64,000 bases of DNA from Fibrobacter sp. UWR2. GTDB taxonomy: Bacteria > Fibrobacterota > Fibrobacteria > Fibrobacterales > Fibrobacteraceae. The notes under the pieces were generated by a model, which was not told the origin of the DNA, made no database searches, and saw nothing but the letters and a program-made list of their open reading frames with translations. The stretch is from the NCBI RefSeq assembly GCF_002210285.1, contig NZ_MWQE01000002.1, positions 248,001-312,000 of the forward strand, in the 5' to 3' direction. Below are positions 62,523 to 64,000 of this stretch, piece by piece (within the stretch, counting starts at the first letter, position 1; each line of letters opens with the position of its first letter). Both the position numbers and the translations under genes were made by a program.

Positions 62523-63269
62523 CTACTTTGAGAACAAATGCTTGAATGCGGCGCCGAGCCCCTGGGCCTTCAGGTCGGACCAGAACGTTGTCGGGATGGC
62601 GAGCAGTTCGGCGATGGGGCGAGGGAACTTCTTGAAGATGTACTGCCTGCGCTTCATGCCGATGCGCACGTTCTCGGGACGCCAGTTGCTGCCGAAGTGG
62701 TGGATGCTCACGGTCTCGTCGGCGGTGTTGATTGCCCCGTCCAGGAAGCGCTTGGGCGAGAAGTACCATTCGGGCAGGATGTCGAGCCCGTTGAACTTGT
62801 CGCAGGCGTTCGCGAGAATCTGCGGGAGCACGAGCTGCTCCACCTTCTCCTCGCTGTATTCGTAATGTCTTTCAGTGTAATACTTTAGTGCCTCGCCGAT
62901 GATGGGCGAGTTCTTCTCGGCTCCGAGGAATGACGGTTCGATGCGCTTGGAACCGTTCTCGTACCCGAGGATGTACTTGCGGTCGAGCAGGTGGTTTGGC
63001 GACATTAGGAGCTGCACGTCGGAATCGAGGTAGATGCCGCCTTCGGTGTATAGCGCATATAGGCGGACAGCATCAGCGGCGAATGCCCAGTTCCCCTGAT
63101 CCATGGCCTCCAGTATCCAGGGAATACCAGTAGCCTTCGCCTTGCGATAGTCCCAGAAGATGCAGTTGTAATCGCCTAAGTATTTCTCCCAAGATTCCAT
63201 GCAACGCTGAACCTTTTCTGGAAAAGGCTCGTTAGATAACCAGCAGTAATGAAAAATCTTCGGGATCAT
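62523..63269 (-). CDS. Glycosyltransferase, GT32/capsular-type sugar transferase
   Basis: A 248-residue GT-A enzyme. IPKIFHYCWLSNEPFP is the typical opening of GT32-like transferases. NWAFAADAVRLYALYTEGGIYLDSDVQLL contains the DxD motif (DSDV) with the conserved YxxGGIYLD context, and IHHFGSNWRP follows. It is convergent with pnp and stands apart from the glycosyltransferase cluster. The acceptor is unknown. The start at 63269 has a GGAG site. Confidence 0.92.
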   Translation of the reverse strand: MIPKIFHYCWLSNEPFPEKVQRCMESWEKYLGDYNCIFWDYRKAKATGIPWILEAMDQGNWAFAADAVRLYALYTEGGIYLDSDVQLLMSPNHLLDRKYILGYENGSKRIEPSFLGAEKNSPIIGEALKYYTERHYEYSEEKVEQLVLPQILANACDKFNGLDILPEWYFSPKRFLDGAINTADETVSIHHFGSNWRPENVRIGMKRRQYIFKKFPRPIAELLAIPTTFWSDLKAQGLGAAFKHLFSK

Positions 63270-63372
63270 AAATCATACTCCATCTGTACCCTTATTTTAA
63301 CTTTTTTTTTGGAAAATGGAACATGTTTTTTACAATTTTATTTGGAAAAATGACCTGAAAATGATTTTTTGC

Positions 63373-63378
63373 TAAATT
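63373..63378 (+). promoter_or_regulatory. Leaderless -10 box of ispG
   Basis: TAAATT six bases before the ATG at 63385. No Shine-Dalgarno sequence is seen. Confidence 0.45.
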
Positions 63379-63384
63379 TGGGGT

Positions 63385-64000
63385 ATGACCAAGTTTAGCG
63401 AATTCCCGTATGTTGCCGACCGCTTTAACGCCGTCCGCAGGGAAACTGTACAAGTCCGCGTTGGCGAGGCTTTGATAGGGGGCAACGCCCCCATTTTAGT
63501 TCAGTCCATGACCACAACTAAGCCCAAGGACGTCGAGAAGACTGTGGCCGAGACTTTGGCGCTCGCCAAGGTGGGGTGTGGCCTGGTTCGCATTACCGCT
63601 CCCACATTTGCCGATGCGCAGGGCCTCGAAGAAGTGATGAAGCGCGTGCGTGCCGCTGGCTGCACTGTGCCGGTTTCTGCCGACATCCACTTCCAGCCGA
63701 AGGCCGCGTTCGAGGCGCTCAAGTGGGTCGAGAAGGTCCGCATCAATCCGGGTAACTTTGTCGACACGGGAATTTTGACGCTTGACCAGCAGACGGACAA
63801 GTCGTTCGACGAGGGCAAGGAAAAGGTTGCAGAAGCCTTCACGCCTTTTGTGCAAGAGGCCAAGCGCCTGGGACGCGCCATCCGCATCGGCGTGAACCAC
63901 GGTTCGCTCTCTGCCCGCATGATTTACCGCTACGGCGACACGGTGGAAGGCATGGTGGAAAGTGCCATGGAATACCTGGCCGTGTGCGAGGCCGAGCATT
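63385..64000 (+). CDS. ispG: 4-hydroxy-3-methylbut-2-enyl diphosphate synthase, N-terminal part
   Basis: Iron-sulphur enzyme of the MEP isoprenoid pathway. The first 205 codons are in the window and the gene runs off the right edge. VRVGEALIGGNAPILVQSMTTT, GCGLVRITAPT, PVSADIHFQPKAAFEAL and VRINPGNF with AIRIGVNHGSLSARM are GcpE/IspG signatures. LGRAIRIGVNHGSLS continuing to YGDTVEGMVESAMEYL fits the longer form found in Bacteroidetes-related phyla and plants. The C-terminal Cys ligands lie outside the window. Confidence 0.95.
   Translation, partial: MTKFSEFPYVADRFNAVRRETVQVRVGEALIGGNAPILVQSMTTTKPKDVEKTVAETLALAKVGCGLVRITAPTFADAQGLEEVMKRVRAAGCTVPVSADIHFQPKAAFEALKWVEKVRINPGNFVDTGILTLDQQTDKSFDEGKEKVAEAFTPFVQEAKRLGRAIRIGVNHGSLSARMIYRYGDTVEGMVESAMEYLAVCEAEH

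Overview
The window comes from a member of the phylum Fibrobacteres, most likely the genus Fibrobacter. Two lipoproteins (9937-11409 and 30258-31154) carry the FISUMP domain (TIGR02145, 'Fibrobacter succinogenes major paralogous domain'). A third lineage-typical family, TIGR02147, is present at 2886-3725. Coding DNA is moderately GC-rich and intergenic DNA is AT-rich. Other traits also fit: single-chain glycyl-tRNA synthetase, plant-type DapB, a 4Fe-4S-type PurF, and a very long BadF/HgdB-type activase. Family names were assigned by reading the translated sequence. No database search was run.

Layout. 1-832 (minus): glnK-amt ammonium operon behind a sigma-54-like promoter. 1143-2675: purF with a structured leader. 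2848-5627: three overlapping genes (TIGR02147 regulator, LamG lipoprotein, PAS/zinc-ribbon protein). 5721-9527 (minus): 1268-residue TPR/transglutaminase lipoprotein. 9747-9877: hairpin array, then a double-FISUMP lipoprotein. 11599-13527: gap and a small lipoprotein. 13613-17608: putP and two tandem GGDEF membrane proteins. 17681-21860: thiC, two small membrane proteins and fba. 22057-25524: secreted HExxH/ricin-type protein, rpoZ, tRNA-Ser and an M3 oligopeptidase. 25535-30151: LEA-like protein, His-rich G3E GTPase, purC and glyS. 30258-34207: four-gene envelope operon with a FISUMP lipoprotein and two helical/beta-barrel paralogues. 34269-38145: tRNA-Asp, tRNA-Val, small envelope genes and a YbiT-like ABC-F ATPase. 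38163-42596: 1477-residue activase. 42761-46423: frameshifted barrel gene, ruvX, an XRE regulator, dapB and an orphan ABC permease. 46543-48027: APH-type kinase and a lone PTS EIIA. 48041-55519: surface-glycan cluster (Wzi-like barrel, glycosyltransferases, PorV/PorQ-like protein). 55600-62509: tRNA-Lys, aguA/aguB, proS, a second hairpin array and rpsO-pnp. 62523-64000: GT32-type glycosyltransferase and the start of ispG.

How the parts work together. Most of the window is housekeeping: purine synthesis (purF, purC), glycolysis (gap, fba), translation (glyS, proS, rpsO, three tRNA loci), RNA decay (pnp), lysine (dapB), thiamine (thiC), isoprenoids (ispG), nitrogen assimilation (glnK-amt) and putrescine (aguA/aguB). 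Lineage-specific envelope operons of lipoproteins and barrels are interspersed. No prophage, insertion sequence, transposase or CRISPR array was seen.

The most notable signals are not classical genes. First, TATATT, TATCTT or TAAATT boxes lie 6-9 bases upstream of many start codons, implying leaderless or nearly leaderless mRNAs; the same box sits correctly ahead of tRNA-Lys. Second, two arrays of tandem hairpins occur in divergent intergenic regions. Third, an element of about 100 bp abuts the stop codons of both fba and purC. Fourth, there is a three-way-junction RNA candidate in the purF leader.
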